In this document: positions 1 to 8,443 of the stretch, piece by piece
Numbering within the stretch: the first letter of the stretch is position 1
Layout of the letters: each line of letters starts with the position of its first letter
Assembly (NCBI GenBank): GCA_020633465.1
Contig: JACKDN010000003.1
Span: 434,001-498,000 of the forward strand
Source: Myxococcales bacterium
GTDB taxonomy: Bacteria; Myxococcota_A; Bradymonadia; UBA7976; UBA1532
Reading direction: 5' to 3'
Length of the DNA stretch: 64,000 bases
Notes under the pieces: model-generated
The model's database searches: none
Told to the model about the DNA's origin: nothing
Seen by the model: the letters and a program-made list of their open reading frames with translations, nothing else
Position numbers and translations under genes: made by a program

Positions 1-57
1 GTTGGGCGTGATCGAAATCGTGTGCTCGGTCGAGCGGGACGGCGCGGGGCCGCGTGG

Positions 58-76
58 AACGGCCCCTTCGGCCGTT
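58..76. other. Short perfect hairpin upstream of the first gene
   Basis: A 7-bp perfect inverted repeat (AACGGCC / GGCCGTT) with a 5-nt loop lies about 50 bases before the first start codon. No T-tract follows it, so it is not a textbook intrinsic terminator. It could end the preceding operon or shape the 5' leader. Only the symmetry is seen; the role is inferred. Confidence 0.3.
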
Positions 77-127
77 GGCACGCGCTGCGCAAACGGGGTC
101 GGGCAGACACCCACCGGGAGGAACCCC

Positions 128-559
128 ATGAACGCCCTGCTCTCGATCGGCCTGCTCGCCGCCGTCGCCGCCCTGCCCGCCGTCGCCCACGCCGCGCCCG
201 CCGAGGCGGTCACCGTCACCGCCCTCGCCACCGGCACCGGGGTCGCCGCCCGCACGCTGCAGGGCGAGCGCACCCACTTCGCCGCCGACGGCGGCAAGGT
301 GTGGGCCCACCTGACGGTGGACAACCCCGGCGCGCCCACCACCGTCACCCTGGTCTGGACCCGGGACGGCGTCGAGCGCTGGCGCATCGCGCTCGACGTC
401 GGCACGAGCCCGCGCTGGCGCACCTGGGCCCGGCGCACCGTGCGCGCCCGCGACCAGGGCCTCTGGAGCCTGACCGCCCTCGACCCCGCGGGCGTCGTGC
501 TGGCCTCGACCGAGTTCGTCGTCGAGGCGCCCCCCGGCCCCGCGCGCGCCGCCCGTTGA
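128..559 (+). CDS. Exported DUF2914 domain protein
   Basis: 143 aa. The ATG at 128 is preceded by a strong GGGAGGA Shine-Dalgarno and gives a clean Sec signal peptide (hydrophobic residues 2-20 ending AVAHA), so I prefer it to an upstream in-frame start at position 2. The mature part carries the hallmarks of DUF2914: a VWAHLTV strand, a LVWTRDGVERWRI segment, RWRTWARRTV, then a GLWSLTALDPAG hairpin. The family is a small periplasmic beta domain of unknown function, often attached to membrane proteins; here it stands alone. It is followed 54 bases later by a lipoprotein gene on the same strand. The family call is from sequence pattern; no function can be given. Confidence 0.75.
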   Translation: MNALLSIGLLAAVAALPAVAHAAPAEAVTVTALATGTGVAARTLQGERTHFAADGGKVWAHLTVDNPGAPTTVTLVWTRDGVERWRIALDVGTSPRWRTWARRTVRARDQGLWSLTALDPAGVVLASTEFVVEAPPGPARAAR

Positions 560-613
560 CACACGCCCGGTTTGCGGGTTCCGTTGCTCCCGTTTCGACC
601 CCGGGAGCCCCCG

Positions 614-2734
614 ATGATCCGCTCGGTCCCCCCTCTGCTCGCGCTGGCCCTCGCCCTGGCGGGCTGTACGCCCGAGGCGCCGCCCCCCGCGCCCGCGGCG
701 CCCGTCGCCGATGCGGCGACGCCTGTGGCCGCCGACGCGCAGGCCGCCCCGGCGACGGCGGCCGACGCGGCGCCGGCGCCCCCGGTGAAGGTCGCCCCGG
801 CCGAGCCCCCCGCCCCCCCGCTGCTGGACGCGCCCGCCATCGCCGCGCACCTGGACGCCGAGCAGGTGGTCGGCTTCGTCGGCGCCGAGGGCCTCGATCA
901 GCTCGCCGGGCACCTGTTGGGCTTCCTCGACGCGCTCGGCGCCGCCAAGGCGGTGCCCCCCGACGCCCCGGCGGCGATCTTCGACCCGAAGAAGCGCGCC
1001 GCCGCGCTCGGCTTCGATCCCACGACGGCCGAGGGCTGGGCGTCGGTCGGCCTCGACGCCGCCGCCGGCGTGGCGCTGGTGGCCGACCGGCGGCTGACCG
1101 TGGGCGAGGCGCCCGCGCCGACCGTCTGGCTGAAGATCGCGGACCGCCCGAAGCTGCTGGCGGCGCTCGAGCGGCTGGTGGGCGAGGTGGTCGTGGCCGA
1201 TCTCGGCGCGACGCTCACCGTCGGCGGCCAGACCGTCCTGGTGCAGGCGGGGCCGGAGGGCTGGACGCTGGCGCTGCCGGTGCCCGCGACCGCCGACGCC
1301 GCCGCGCTGCGCCCGGCGCTGGCGCAGGTCGCGACGCCCCCAAAGGCGCCGCTGGCCGAGGCCGAGCGCGTCGCCGCGGCCCTGCGGCTGGGCCGCGGCC
1401 CGCGCGCGTTCGGCTACCTGGGGGCGGCGCCGCTGCTGGCGCTGGCCCAAGACGAGGTGCCCCCCGAGGTGCGCGCCGGGCTCGACTGGACCGTCGCTCA
1501 GGTGCCCGCGGCGGGCTTCGCCGTCGGCCCCGGGCGCGGCGGCGTGCGCGTGCAGATCGAGGCCGCCGCGCGCGCCGCGCTGGGCCGCATCGTGCGCGCG
1601 CCGGGGCCCGCGGTGCCCCTCGCCCGGCACGTGCCCGCCGATCAGGTCGCCGGCCGGTACTCGCTGAACCCGGGCGAGTTCATGGACGGCGTCGCCGATC
1701 TGGTGCCGCCCTCGCTGGGCGCCCAGCGCGGCCAGGTGCTGCTGGCCAAGAACGCGCTGCCGCCGCTGGTCGGGGTCAGCTACGAGGATGTGGCCGCCGC
1801 GCTCACCGGGCAGGTGGTGGTGGCGGTGGCGCCGCCCGCCGACGGGGGGCGGCCGATCCCGACGGTGCTGCTGGGCGTGAACGAGGCCGCCCGGGCCGAC
1901 GCGGTGCTCAAGCAGCTGCTCGATCGGGCGGTGAAGCGCGACGCCGGGGCGCGGCTCGAGCCGGTCGAGGTGGCGGGCCACAAGGGCTTCCGCGTCGAGG
2001 CGCTCGAGCTGACGGTGGTGCGCGCGGGCAAGGTGATCATCGGCGCGTTCGGCCCGACCAACGACGCCGCGCGCTTCGTCGCGCCCGAGCCGAACCTGGC
2101 GGCGGCCGCGCCCTCGCTCGACGAGGACGTCGTCTTCGGCGGCGCGGTGGGCCCCGCCTTCTTCGCGGCGCTGCCCGAGCCCGAGCCCGCCGGGCGGGCG
2201 CTCGACGTGGTCTGGAAGCGCCTGATGGGCGACGGGCTCTTGCACACCGCGATGCGCCTGGACGCGCGCGGCCTGTTCCTGGGCGGCGAGGGCAGCGCCG
2301 GCACGGCGGCCGCCGGCCTGGTGCTGGTGGCCGCGGCCATCGCCATCCCGGCGTTCGTCAAGTACGTGAACAAGTCGAAGGCCGCCCAGGCGCGGCTGAC
2401 GCTCACCCGCCTGGCGCAGGCCGTCGAGCTGCACCGGGCGCAGACCGGCGCGCTGCCCGCGGCCGCGCCGCTGACGCCGGCCCAGAGCGCCTGCCCCGAG
2501 GGCGACGGGCGCTACACGCCGCGCGCCGAGGACTGGGCGCACCCGACCTGGCAGGCGCTGAAGGCGATGCCCGAGGGCACCTTCTACCACCGGCTGAGCT
2601 TCGAGCCGGCCGCCGACGGCCAGGACTTCACGCTGAAGGCGGTGGGCGATCTCGATTGCGACGGCGCGGTGAGCACCTTCACCTGGTCGTCGGCCGACGG
2701 CGGCACCCTCTCGGTGAGCGACGAGCTGGAATAG
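614..2734 (+). CDS. Large lipoprotein with an internal type IV pilin-like helix
   Basis: 706 aa. The ATG at 614 has a GGGAG ribosome site and starts a lipoprotein signal peptide with lipobox LALAGC. An Ala/Pro/Asp-rich linker follows (about 20-75), then a long alpha/beta body of repeating barrel-like segments that I recognise only vaguely; it may resemble DUF3352-type secreted proteins (e.g. the VPADQVAGRYSLNPGEF segment). Near residue 560-590 sits a hydrophobic helix ending AIAIPAFVKYVNKSK, the pattern of a type IV pilin/GspG alpha-1 helix. About 120 residues follow, with a Cys pair and a calcium-loop-like DLDCDG. The prepilin cleavage signal (G-F...E5) is absent, so this is not a pilin. It is separated by one base from the next gene, so probably co-transcribed. 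Surface or periplasmic location is inferred. Confidence 0.6.
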   Translation: MIRSVPPLLALALALAGCTPEAPPPAPAAPVADAATPVAADAQAAPATAADAAPAPPVKVAPAEPPAPPLLDAPAIAAHLDAEQVVGFVGAEGLDQLAGHLLGFLDALGAAKAVPPDAPAAIFDPKKRAAALGFDPTTAEGWASVGLDAAAGVALVADRRLTVGEAPAPTVWLKIADRPKLLAALERLVGEVVVADLGATLTVGGQTVLVQAGPEGWTLALPVPATADAAALRPALAQVATPPKAPLAEAERVAAALRLGRGPRAFGYLGAAPLLALAQDEVPPEVRAGLDWTVAQVPAAGFAVGPGRGGVRVQIEAAARAALGRIVRAPGPAVPLARHVPADQVAGRYSLNPGEFMDGVADLVPPSLGAQRGQVLLAKNALPPLVGVSYEDVAAALTGQVVVAVAPPADGGRPIPTVLLGVNEAARADAVLKQLLDRAVKRDAGARLEPVEVAGHKGFRVEALELTVVRAGKVIIGAFGPTNDAARFVAPEPNLAAAAPSLDEDVVFGGAVGPAFFAALPEPEPAGRALDVVWKRLMGDGLLHTAMRLDARGLFLGGEGSAGTAAAGLVLVAAAIAIPAFVKYVNKSKAAQARLTLTRLAQAVELHRAQTGALPAAAPLTPAQSACPEGDGRYTPRAEDWAHPTWQALKAMPEGTFYHRLSFEPAADGQDFTLKAVGDLDCDGAVSTFTWSSADGGTLSVSDELE

Positions 2735-2735
2735 C

Positions 2736-3482
2736 ATGCCCCTGCGAGCCAAGAAGAGCGGCGTCAGCGGCACCGACGGGGGGCCGGTGGGGCCCGCGCT
2801 GCTGCGCCTGCGGGCCGAAGGCCGCCTGCAGCTGACCGACGACGACATCGACCTGCTGCGGCGGGCGGCCAGCTGGTTCAGCGAGGGCGAGCTGACCGCG
2901 GTCGAGACCCAGGGCGAGGCGGTGCTGAGCCTGGGCTTCCTGGGCTGGACGCGCGCCGACGGGCGGCTGCCGGCGTGGGTGGACGCGGCGGGCGAGGCGT
3001 TCGCGCGGCACGGCGTGGGCCGCGTGGGCGACGCGGTGGGGCCGGTGGGCCCGGGGCGGGGGCAGCGCGCCGACGCGTGGGGGCGCGCGGTGGCGGCGGC
3101 CAGCCTCGAGGACGAGGCCGTCGTCGCCGAGGTGCGTCTGGCGCTCGAGGTCGCCCTGCCCGAGCGGCTGGCCGATCTGGAGCGGCGGGTCGAGCGCAAG
3201 GTGCCCGGCGGCTGGGCGGCCGTCGCGCCCTACCTCGAGGCCTCGCCGCCCGTGCGCGCGCTGGCCATCCTGGCCCACGCCGACCACCCCTCGGCGGCGG
3301 GCCGGGGGCTGCGCCAGGTCGCGCGCGGCCTGCTCGAGGGCGGCCCGCCGCCCGACGACATCGTCGAGGCCGTCGCGCTGGGCCTCGACGCCGGCTACGC
3401 CAGCCGTGACGCCCGCAAGCAGGGGCGCCGCCTCGTGCGGCGGGTGCTGGCGCAGCCCCTGTGGTATCCCGGGATGACCTGA
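2736..3482 (+). CDS. Hypothetical soluble helical protein
   Basis: 248 aa, with no signal peptide or membrane segment. It starts one base after the preceding lipoprotein stop. It is rich in Ala, Arg, Val and Glu, with predicted helices throughout. The C-terminal third has an HEAT-like feel (VRALAILAHADHPSAAG, RQVARGLLEGG), but I cannot assign a family. It may be translationally coupled to the lipoprotein upstream and lies 37 bases before astA. No function is proposed. The reading frame shows the strong third-position GC bias of its neighbours, which supports it as a real gene. Confidence 0.6.
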   Translation: MPLRAKKSGVSGTDGGPVGPALLRLRAEGRLQLTDDDIDLLRRAASWFSEGELTAVETQGEAVLSLGFLGWTRADGRLPAWVDAAGEAFARHGVGRVGDAVGPVGPGRGQRADAWGRAVAAASLEDEAVVAEVRLALEVALPERLADLERRVERKVPGGWAAVAPYLEASPPVRALAILAHADHPSAAGRGLRQVARGLLEGGPPPDDIVEAVALGLDAGYASRDARKQGRRLVRRVLAQPLWYPGMT

Positions 3483-3519
3483 GGGCGGCCAGCGCCCTCG
3501 AGCCGGCGGGGACGACGCC

Positions 3520-4557
3520 ATGATGATCATCCGACCCTGCGCCGAGGCCGATCTGGACGATCTGCTGCGGCTGGCGCAGACGGCCAGCGTCGGGCTGACC
3601 ACGCTGCCCCCGGATCGCGGCCTGCTCGAGGATCGGGTGCGGGCCTCGCAGCACGCGCTGAGCCGCAAGATCACCCGCCCGGCCGGCGAGACCTACCTGT
3701 TCGTCCTCGAGGATCTGCTGACCGGCACGCTGTGCGGCACCGCGGGCGTCGTCGCGCGCGTGGGCGGCTTCGAGCCCTTCTATTCGTACGCCCTCGAGAC
3801 GACGCACCACGCCTCGCCGCAGCTCGGCATGCACAAGGAGGTCGCGGTCCTGCACCTGCGGGCCGACCACAAGGGCCCCAGCGAGATCGGCACGCTGTTC
3901 CTGCACGCCGACGCGCGCGGTGGGGGCAACGGGCGGCTGTTGTCCCTGTCCCGCTTCCTGTTCATGGCCGCCTTCCCCGAGCGCTTCGCCGAGCAGGTGA
4001 TCGCCGAGATGCGCGGCGTCGTCGACGCCGCCGGGCACTCCCCCTTCTGGAGCGCCGTGGGCCACCACTTCTTCGACATGGACTTCCCGCGCGCCGACAT
4101 GCTGAGCGCCGCGGACAAGCAGTTCATCGCCGATCTGATGCCCAAGCACCCGCTGTACATCCCGATGCTGCCGCCCGACGTGCAGGCGGTCATCGGCCAG
4201 GTGCACCCCGAGACGCGGCCGGCGCTGCGCCTGCTGGAGCAGGAGGGCTTCGGCTTCGCCGACGCGGTCGACATCTTCGACGCCGGGCCGATGTACCGGG
4301 CGAAGGTGGCCGACGTGCGCACCGTGCGCGCGAGCCGCGTGGGCACGCTGGCGAAGGTGGTGGGGCAGCTCGAGGCGCGCGCGCCGTTCATCGTGTCGAA
4401 CGAGCGCCTCGCCTTCCGCGCCTGCCTCGGCGCGGTGGCGGTCGACGGCGACGACGTGACGCTGACCGGCGACGTCGCCCTGCGGCTGCAGCTTCGGTTG
4501 GGGGATCCGGTGCGCTACGTCGAGGCGCGCCCGGGGGCAGAATCGCTCACCCGTTGA
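3520..4557 (+). CDS. astA: Arginine N-succinyltransferase
   Basis: 345 aa, the usual length for AstA, which transfers succinyl from succinyl-CoA to the alpha-amino group of arginine, the first step of the ammonia-producing arginine succinyltransferase (AST) pathway. Family landmarks are present in order: MMIIRPCAEADLDDLL at the N-terminus, the YLFVLEDLLTGT strand, GTLFLHADARGGGNGRLLS, FMAAFPERF, AEMRGVVD, FFDMDFPRAD, ELMPKHP-like LMPKHPLYIP, IGQVHPET and the GFGFADAVDIFDAGP segment. It has a GNAT-like fold and is cytosolic. The other AST genes (astB-E) are not in this window, so its role here may differ or the pathway may be scattered. It converges with nqrM and overlaps its 3' end by 11 bases. 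Confidence 0.93.
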   Translation: MMIIRPCAEADLDDLLRLAQTASVGLTTLPPDRGLLEDRVRASQHALSRKITRPAGETYLFVLEDLLTGTLCGTAGVVARVGGFEPFYSYALETTHHASPQLGMHKEVAVLHLRADHKGPSEIGTLFLHADARGGGNGRLLSLSRFLFMAAFPERFAEQVIAEMRGVVDAAGHSPFWSAVGHHFFDMDFPRADMLSAADKQFIADLMPKHPLYIPMLPPDVQAVIGQVHPETRPALRLLEQEGFGFADAVDIFDAGPMYRAKVADVRTVRASRVGTLAKVVGQLEARAPFIVSNERLAFRACLGAVAVDGDDVTLTGDVALRLQLRLGDPVRYVEARPGAESLTR

Positions 4558-4774
4558 GCAGGACGCCGCCGCCGAGATCGCGGGGCGCGTCGTCGGTCGG
4601 CGGCGGGCCCTTGCCGTCCTCGCAGGCGCCCGGCCGGCCGGCCTTCTCGCAGGCGCACTCGTTGCCGACGCCGCCGCAGCTGCCCTTGAGCGGCTTGCCG
4701 CGGAAGATCACGCCCACCGCCATCGCGAGCATCAGCACGCCCATCAGGCCGAAGGTGACGAGCATCATCTCCAT
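4547..4774 (-). CDS. nqrM: Na+-NQR maturation protein NqrM
   Basis: 75 aa. One N-terminal membrane helix (residues 3-22) is followed by the diagnostic GVIFRGKPLKGSCGG block and a short Cys-rich tail with further Cys residues (CAC, GAC). In this family (formerly DUF539) the conserved cysteines are thought to deliver iron for the Fe centre held between NqrD and NqrE. It is the last gene of the nqr operon, 39 bases after apbE, a usual location. The C-terminal tail (KGPPPTDD) is longer and less conserved than in Vibrio. Its 3' end overlaps astA on the opposite strand. Confidence 0.9.
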   Translation of the reverse strand: MEMMLVTFGLMGVLMLAMAVGVIFRGKPLKGSCGGVGNECACEKAGRPGACEDGKGPPPTDDAPRDLGGGVLLNG

Positions 4775-4813
4775 GGTGAGCCCTCCATCACGCGCGGCGG
4801 CACGGTAGCAGAA

Positions 4814-5896
4814 TCACTGGGCGGGCGCCGCTCGAAGCGCCTCGAACGCGGGCGTCGCGTGCGTCGTGAAGCCGCCGCCCTCGGGCGATCGGATGATGAA
4901 CAGCGCCGCGAGGTTCCGATCGGTCGCCGCCGCGAGGCCCGCCTCGGGGCCCAGCACGTTCAGCGCGGTGGCCCAAGCGTCGGCCGTCGTGCAGTCGTCC
5001 GCCACCACGCTCACCGAGGCCAGCCCGTGGGTGATGGGCCGCGCCGTGCGGGGGTCGATCGTGTGCGACACCCGCTGGCCGTCCACCTCGCGGAAGTTGC
5101 GGTAGTCGCCCGACGTGGCCATCGCGCGGTCCGACAGCGCGACCACCTCCTGCACGCCGCCGCTGCCGTCGAGCGCGGGCTTCTCGATGCCCAACCGCCA
5201 GGGCTGACCGTCGGGGTTGGTGCCCCGCGCGACGACCTCGCCGCCCACCTCGACCAGGTAGCGCTCGGCGCCCAGATCGGCCAGCGCGGCCGCGGCGCGA
5301 TCGACGCCGTAGCCCTTCGCGATGGCCGACAGATCGATCTCGAGATCGGGGCGCGCCTTGCTCAGCGTGCCGGCGCCCTCGTCGATGGACAACAGCCGCC
5401 AGCCGACGCGCTGCCGCAGGGCCACGAGCGCCGCCGCGTCGGGCGCCTCGCCGGGCTTGTCCGGCCCGAAGCCCCAGGCCCGCACCAGCGGCCCGACGGT
5501 CACGTCGAAGGCGCCGCCGGTGGCCTCGCTGATCGTCTGCGCCTTCGCGGCCACCGCGATCAGCCCCGCCGGCGCGTCGAAGGGCCCCTCGCCGGTGTAC
5601 CGGTTGAACCGCGACAGCGCCGAGTCGGGCAGGTAGGTCGACATCGCGCCGTTGACCTCGGCCAGCGCGCCGTCGACCGCCGCCTTCAGCGCGGCCTCGT
5701 CGGGCCCGTCGGCCGGCACCACCACCGTCACGTGATAGCGCGTACCCATCGTGGGCCCCTCGAGGCGCACCACCCGCTCGCCGCCCGCCGTCTCGGGGCG
5801 GCGCACCCACAGCACGACGAACAGGGCGGCCACGAACAGGCCGGGCAGGACGAAGCGGCGCAGGGTGGAGGGGCCGTCGACGACGGGGCGGGCCAT
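4814..5896 (-). CDS. apbE: FAD:protein FMN transferase (ApbE)
   Basis: 360 aa. The ATG at 5896 with a CGGAG ribosome site gives an N-terminal membrane anchor (residues 13-30, LFVAALFVVLWV), as expected for a periplasm-facing flavin transferase. Family motifs: GPTMGTRYHV, the GGAFDVTVGPL segment, DIDLSAIAKGYGVDRA, VEVGGEVVARG and HTIDPRTARPITH near the C-terminus. ApbE cleaves FAD and links FMN covalently to Thr in Dxx(S/T)GAT motifs. The targets in this operon are visible: NqrB Thr232 (DGSSGAT) and NqrC Thr228 (DGLSGAT). It lies 59 bases after nqrF. A longer in-frame reading upstream runs through nqrF in another frame and is spurious. A second ApbE-type lipoprotein is encoded at 40462. Confidence 0.9.
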   Translation of the reverse strand: MARPVVDGPSTLRRFVLPGLFVAALFVVLWVRRPETAGGERVVRLEGPTMGTRYHVTVVVPADGPDEAALKAAVDGALAEVNGAMSTYLPDSALSRFNRYTGEGPFDAPAGLIAVAAKAQTISEATGGAFDVTVGPLVRAWGFGPDKPGEAPDAAALVALRQRVGWRLLSIDEGAGTLSKARPDLEIDLSAIAKGYGVDRAAAALADLGAERYLVEVGGEVVARGTNPDGQPWRLGIEKPALDGSGGVQEVVALSDRAMATSGDYRNFREVDGQRVSHTIDPRTARPITHGLASVSVVADDCTTADAWATALNVLGPEAGLAAATDRNLAALFIIRSPEGGGFTTHATPAFEALRAAPAQ

Positions 5897-5907
5897 GGGG
5901 GCTCCGA

Positions 5908-5919
5908 GGGGGGGGGGGG
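5908..5919. repeat. 12-bp homopolymer (G on +, C on the coding strand) before apbE
   Basis: An uninterrupted run of twelve G on the + strand lies in the 59-base nqrF-apbE gap, abutting the apbE ribosome-binding site on the coding strand. It is flanked by further G-rich sequence. It could alter spacing or RNA structure, or simply be a sequencing trouble spot. Confidence 0.85.
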
Positions 5920-5955
5920 CGGGGGCCGCCCGGGGGGCGGCCGCGGGGGCGACGA

Positions 5956-7182
5956 TCAGCCGCCGAAGTCGTCGAGCATGATGTTCTCGGGCTCGACGCC
6001 CAGGTCGAGCAGCATGTTGATGACCGCCTGGTTCATCATGGGCGGCCCGCACATGTAGTACTCGACGTCCTCGGGCGAGGGGTGGTCCTTCAGGTAGTTG
6101 TCGAGCGCCACCTGGTGGATGAAGCCGGTGTAGCCGGTCCAGTTGTCCTCGGGCAGCGGATCCGACAGCGCCAGGTGCCAGGTGAAGTTCGGGAAGTCCT
6201 CGGCGATCTTGTCGAAGTGGTCGACGTAGAAGGCCTCGCGCAGCGACCGCGCGCCGTACCAGAACGACACCTTGCGATCGGTCTTCAGCCGGCGGAACTG
6301 GTCGAAGATGTGCGACCGCATGGGGGCCATGCCGGCGCCGCCGCCGATGAACACCATCTCGTTGTCGGTCTCGCGGGCGAAGAACTCGCCGAAGGGGCCC
6401 GAGATGGTCACCTTGTCGCCCGGCGTCAGGCCGAAGATGTACGACGACATCTTGCCCGGCGGCACGTTGGGCTGGCGCGGGGGCGGCGAGGCGATGCGCA
6501 CGTTCAGCATGATGATCCCCTTCTCGAGGGGATAGTTGGCCATCGAGTACGCGCGGGTGACCTCTTCGTCCACCACCGAGGTGAACTGCCACATGTTGAA
6601 GCGGTCCCAGTCCTCGCGGAACTTCTCTTCGATGACGAAGTCCTTGTAGTGCACCGTGTGGGGCGGGCACTCGATCTGGATGTAGCCGCCGGCCCGGAAG
6701 GGCACCTCTTCACCTTCGGGCAGCTCGAGGATGAGCTCCTTGATGAAGGTGGCCACGTTGTGGTTCGAGCGGGTCACGCACTCCCACTTGCGCACCGAGA
6801 AGATCTCGGGCTCGACCTCGATGTGCATGTCCTGCTTGACCTTCACCTGGCAGGACAGGCGGCAGCCCTCGCGGGCCTCGCCCCGGCTGATGAAGCCCTT
6901 CTCGGTGGGCAACATCGCGCCGCCGCCCTCGTGCACGTGCACCTTGCACACGCCGCAGCTGCCCATGCCGCCGCAGGCCGAGGGGATGAAGATCTTGTGG
7001 TTGGCGAGGGTGTTGAGCAGGTTGCCGCCCGCCTGCGCCTTGATCGGGTTCGCCTCGTCCCCGTTGATGATGATCTTCACGTCGGCGGCGTTGACCAGCT
7101 TGGCCTTCGCGGCCATCAGCGCCAGGGTCAGCGCGACGACGATGAAGATGAAGACGGCGACGCCCAGGAGGATGGTGGTCAT
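5956..7182 (-). CDS. nqrF: Na+-NQR subunit F, NADH-oxidising flavoprotein
   Basis: 408 aa, full length. An N-terminal membrane helix (residues 4-24) is followed by a 2Fe-2S ferredoxin domain with ligands Cys70, Cys76, Cys79 and Cys111, the same numbering as in Vibrio cholerae. Next come an FAD-binding domain with RAYSMANYP and an NADH-binding domain with GGGAGMAPM and YMCGPPMM near the C-terminus. It takes electrons from NADH and passes them through FAD and the 2Fe-2S centre to the rest of the complex on the inner membrane. It lies 12 bases after nqrE. The C-terminus (MLDDFGG) is the usual ending. Confidence 0.97.
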   Translation of the reverse strand: MTTILLGVAVFIFIVVALTLALMAAKAKLVNAADVKIIINGDEANPIKAQAGGNLLNTLANHKIFIPSACGGMGSCGVCKVHVHEGGGAMLPTEKGFISRGEAREGCRLSCQVKVKQDMHIEVEPEIFSVRKWECVTRSNHNVATFIKELILELPEGEEVPFRAGGYIQIECPPHTVHYKDFVIEEKFREDWDRFNMWQFTSVVDEEVTRAYSMANYPLEKGIIMLNVRIASPPPRQPNVPPGKMSSYIFGLTPGDKVTISGPFGEFFARETDNEMVFIGGGAGMAPMRSHIFDQFRRLKTDRKVSFWYGARSLREAFYVDHFDKIAEDFPNFTWHLALSDPLPEDNWTGYTGFIHQVALDNYLKDHPSPEDVEYYMCGPPMMNQAVINMLLDLGVEPENIMLDDFGG

Positions 7183-7194
7183 CGGCGTGTGCTC

Positions 7195-7812
7195 CTAGAG
7201 CTGGATGCCGGCGAAGGCCATGAAGCCGATCGCCATCAGCCCGGCCACGATGAAGGTGATGCCCAGCCCGCGCAGCTGCGGGGGCACGTCGCTGTAGCGC
7301 ATCTTCTCGCGGATGGCGGCGAGGGCGATGACGGCCAGCGCCCAGCCGATGCCGCTGCCGAGCCCGAAGACCGCGCTCTCGGCGAAGTTGTAGTCGCGCT
7401 CGACCATGAACAGCGAGGCGCCGAGGATGGCGCAGTTCACCGCGATCAGCGGCAGGAACACGCCCAGCGCCGAGTAGAGCGCGGGCGCGTACTTGTCGAG
7501 CGTCATCTCGACCACCTGCACGCTGGCGGCGATGGTGCCGATCAGCGTCAGGAAGGTGAGGAACGACAGATCGAGCGTGGCGAAGTCGGCGCTGATCCAG
7601 CTGAGCGCGCCCTCGCGCAGCAGCAGGTTGTACAGCAGGTTGTTCAGCGGCACGGTCACCGCCAACACGAAGGTCACCGCGGCGCCGAGGCCGATGGCGG
7701 TGTCGACCTTCTTCGAGACGGCCAGGAACGAACACATGCCCAGGAAGAAGGCCAGGGCCATGTTCTCGATGAAGATCGCCTTGGTGGCGAGGCTGAGATA
7801 GTGCTCGAGCAT
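7195..7812 (-). CDS. nqrE: Na+-NQR subunit E, membrane protein
   Basis: 205 aa with six hydrophobic helices. Family segments are visible: the N-terminal MLEHYLSLATKAIFIENM, GMCSFLAVSKKVDTAIGLG, TVPLNNLLYNLLL and VNCAILGASLFM. NqrE and NqrD are inverted-topology homologues that form part of the quinone reductase's Na+ path and hold a thin Fe centre through conserved cysteines (here in GMCSF and VNCAI). It is 4 bases after nqrD. Confidence 0.97.
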   Translation of the reverse strand: MLEHYLSLATKAIFIENMALAFFLGMCSFLAVSKKVDTAIGLGAAVTFVLAVTVPLNNLLYNLLLREGALSWISADFATLDLSFLTFLTLIGTIAASVQVVEMTLDKYAPALYSALGVFLPLIAVNCAILGASLFMVERDYNFAESAVFGLGSGIGWALAVIALAAIREKMRYSDVPPQLRGLGITFIVAGLMAIGFMAFAGIQL

Positions 7813-7816
7813 CGTC

Positions 7817-8443
7817 CTACTCCACCGCCTCGATCTGGTCGGGCTTCCAGGCGCGGTTGATCCAGATGAACACGGCGATGAGGAAGAAGGCGCCGGGGGC
7901 GAGCACCAGCAGGCCGTTGGGCGTGTACCAGCCGCCCTCGGTCACCGGCGACAGCACGGTGATGCCGTAGACCTTGCCGCTGCCGAGCAGCTCGCGGAAG
8001 AAGCCCACGAACAGCAGCACCAGGCTGTAGCCGACGCCGTTGCCGACGCCGTCGAGGAAGCTGTCGCCGGGCGTGTTCTGCATCGCGAAGGCCTCGGCGC
8101 GGCCCATGACGATGCAGTTGGTGATGATCAGGCCGACGAACACCGACAGCTGCTTGCTGACGTCGAACAGGTAGGCCTTCAGGATCTGGTCGGTCACGAT
8201 CACCAGCGACGCGATGATCGTCAGCTGGACGATGATGCGGATGCTCGGCGGGATCAGGTTGCGGATCAGGCTGACCGACAGGTTCGAGAACGCCGTCACC
8301 CCGATGACCGCCATCGACATGACCACCGACGTCTCGAGCTTGGTGGTCACCGCCAGCGCCGAGCAGATGCCCAGCACCTGCAGCGAGATGGGGTTGTTGT
8401 TGAACAGCGGGTCGAGCAGCGCTTCCTTCTGCTTCTTGTTCAC
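7817..8443 (-). CDS. nqrD: Na+-NQR subunit D, membrane protein
   Basis: 208 aa from a GTG start at 8443. This start gives the family's usual length and N-terminus (NKKQKEALLDPLFNNNP) and forms a 4-base GTGA overlap with the nqrC stop; the longer open frame upstream lies inside nqrC and is rejected. There are six hydrophobic helices, with the expected GICSALAVTT and IITNCIVMGRAEAFAM segments carrying the Fe-centre cysteines. It is a partner of NqrE in the membrane core of the sodium-pumping complex. Confidence 0.95.
   Translation of the reverse strand: MNKKQKEALLDPLFNNNPISLQVLGICSALAVTTKLETSVVMSMAVIGVTAFSNLSVSLIRNLIPPSIRIIVQLTIIASLVIVTDQILKAYLFDVSKQLSVFVGLIITNCIVMGRAEAFAMQNTPGDSFLDGVGNGVGYSLVLLFVGFFRELLGSGKVYGITVLSPVTEGGWYTPNGLLVLAPGAFFLIAVFIWINRAWKPDQIEAVE

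Noticed and set aside
2..559. Start of the first gene at position 2
   Set aside because: The extra 42 residues are not signal-like; the ATG at 128 has a strong ribosome site and gives a proper signal peptide.
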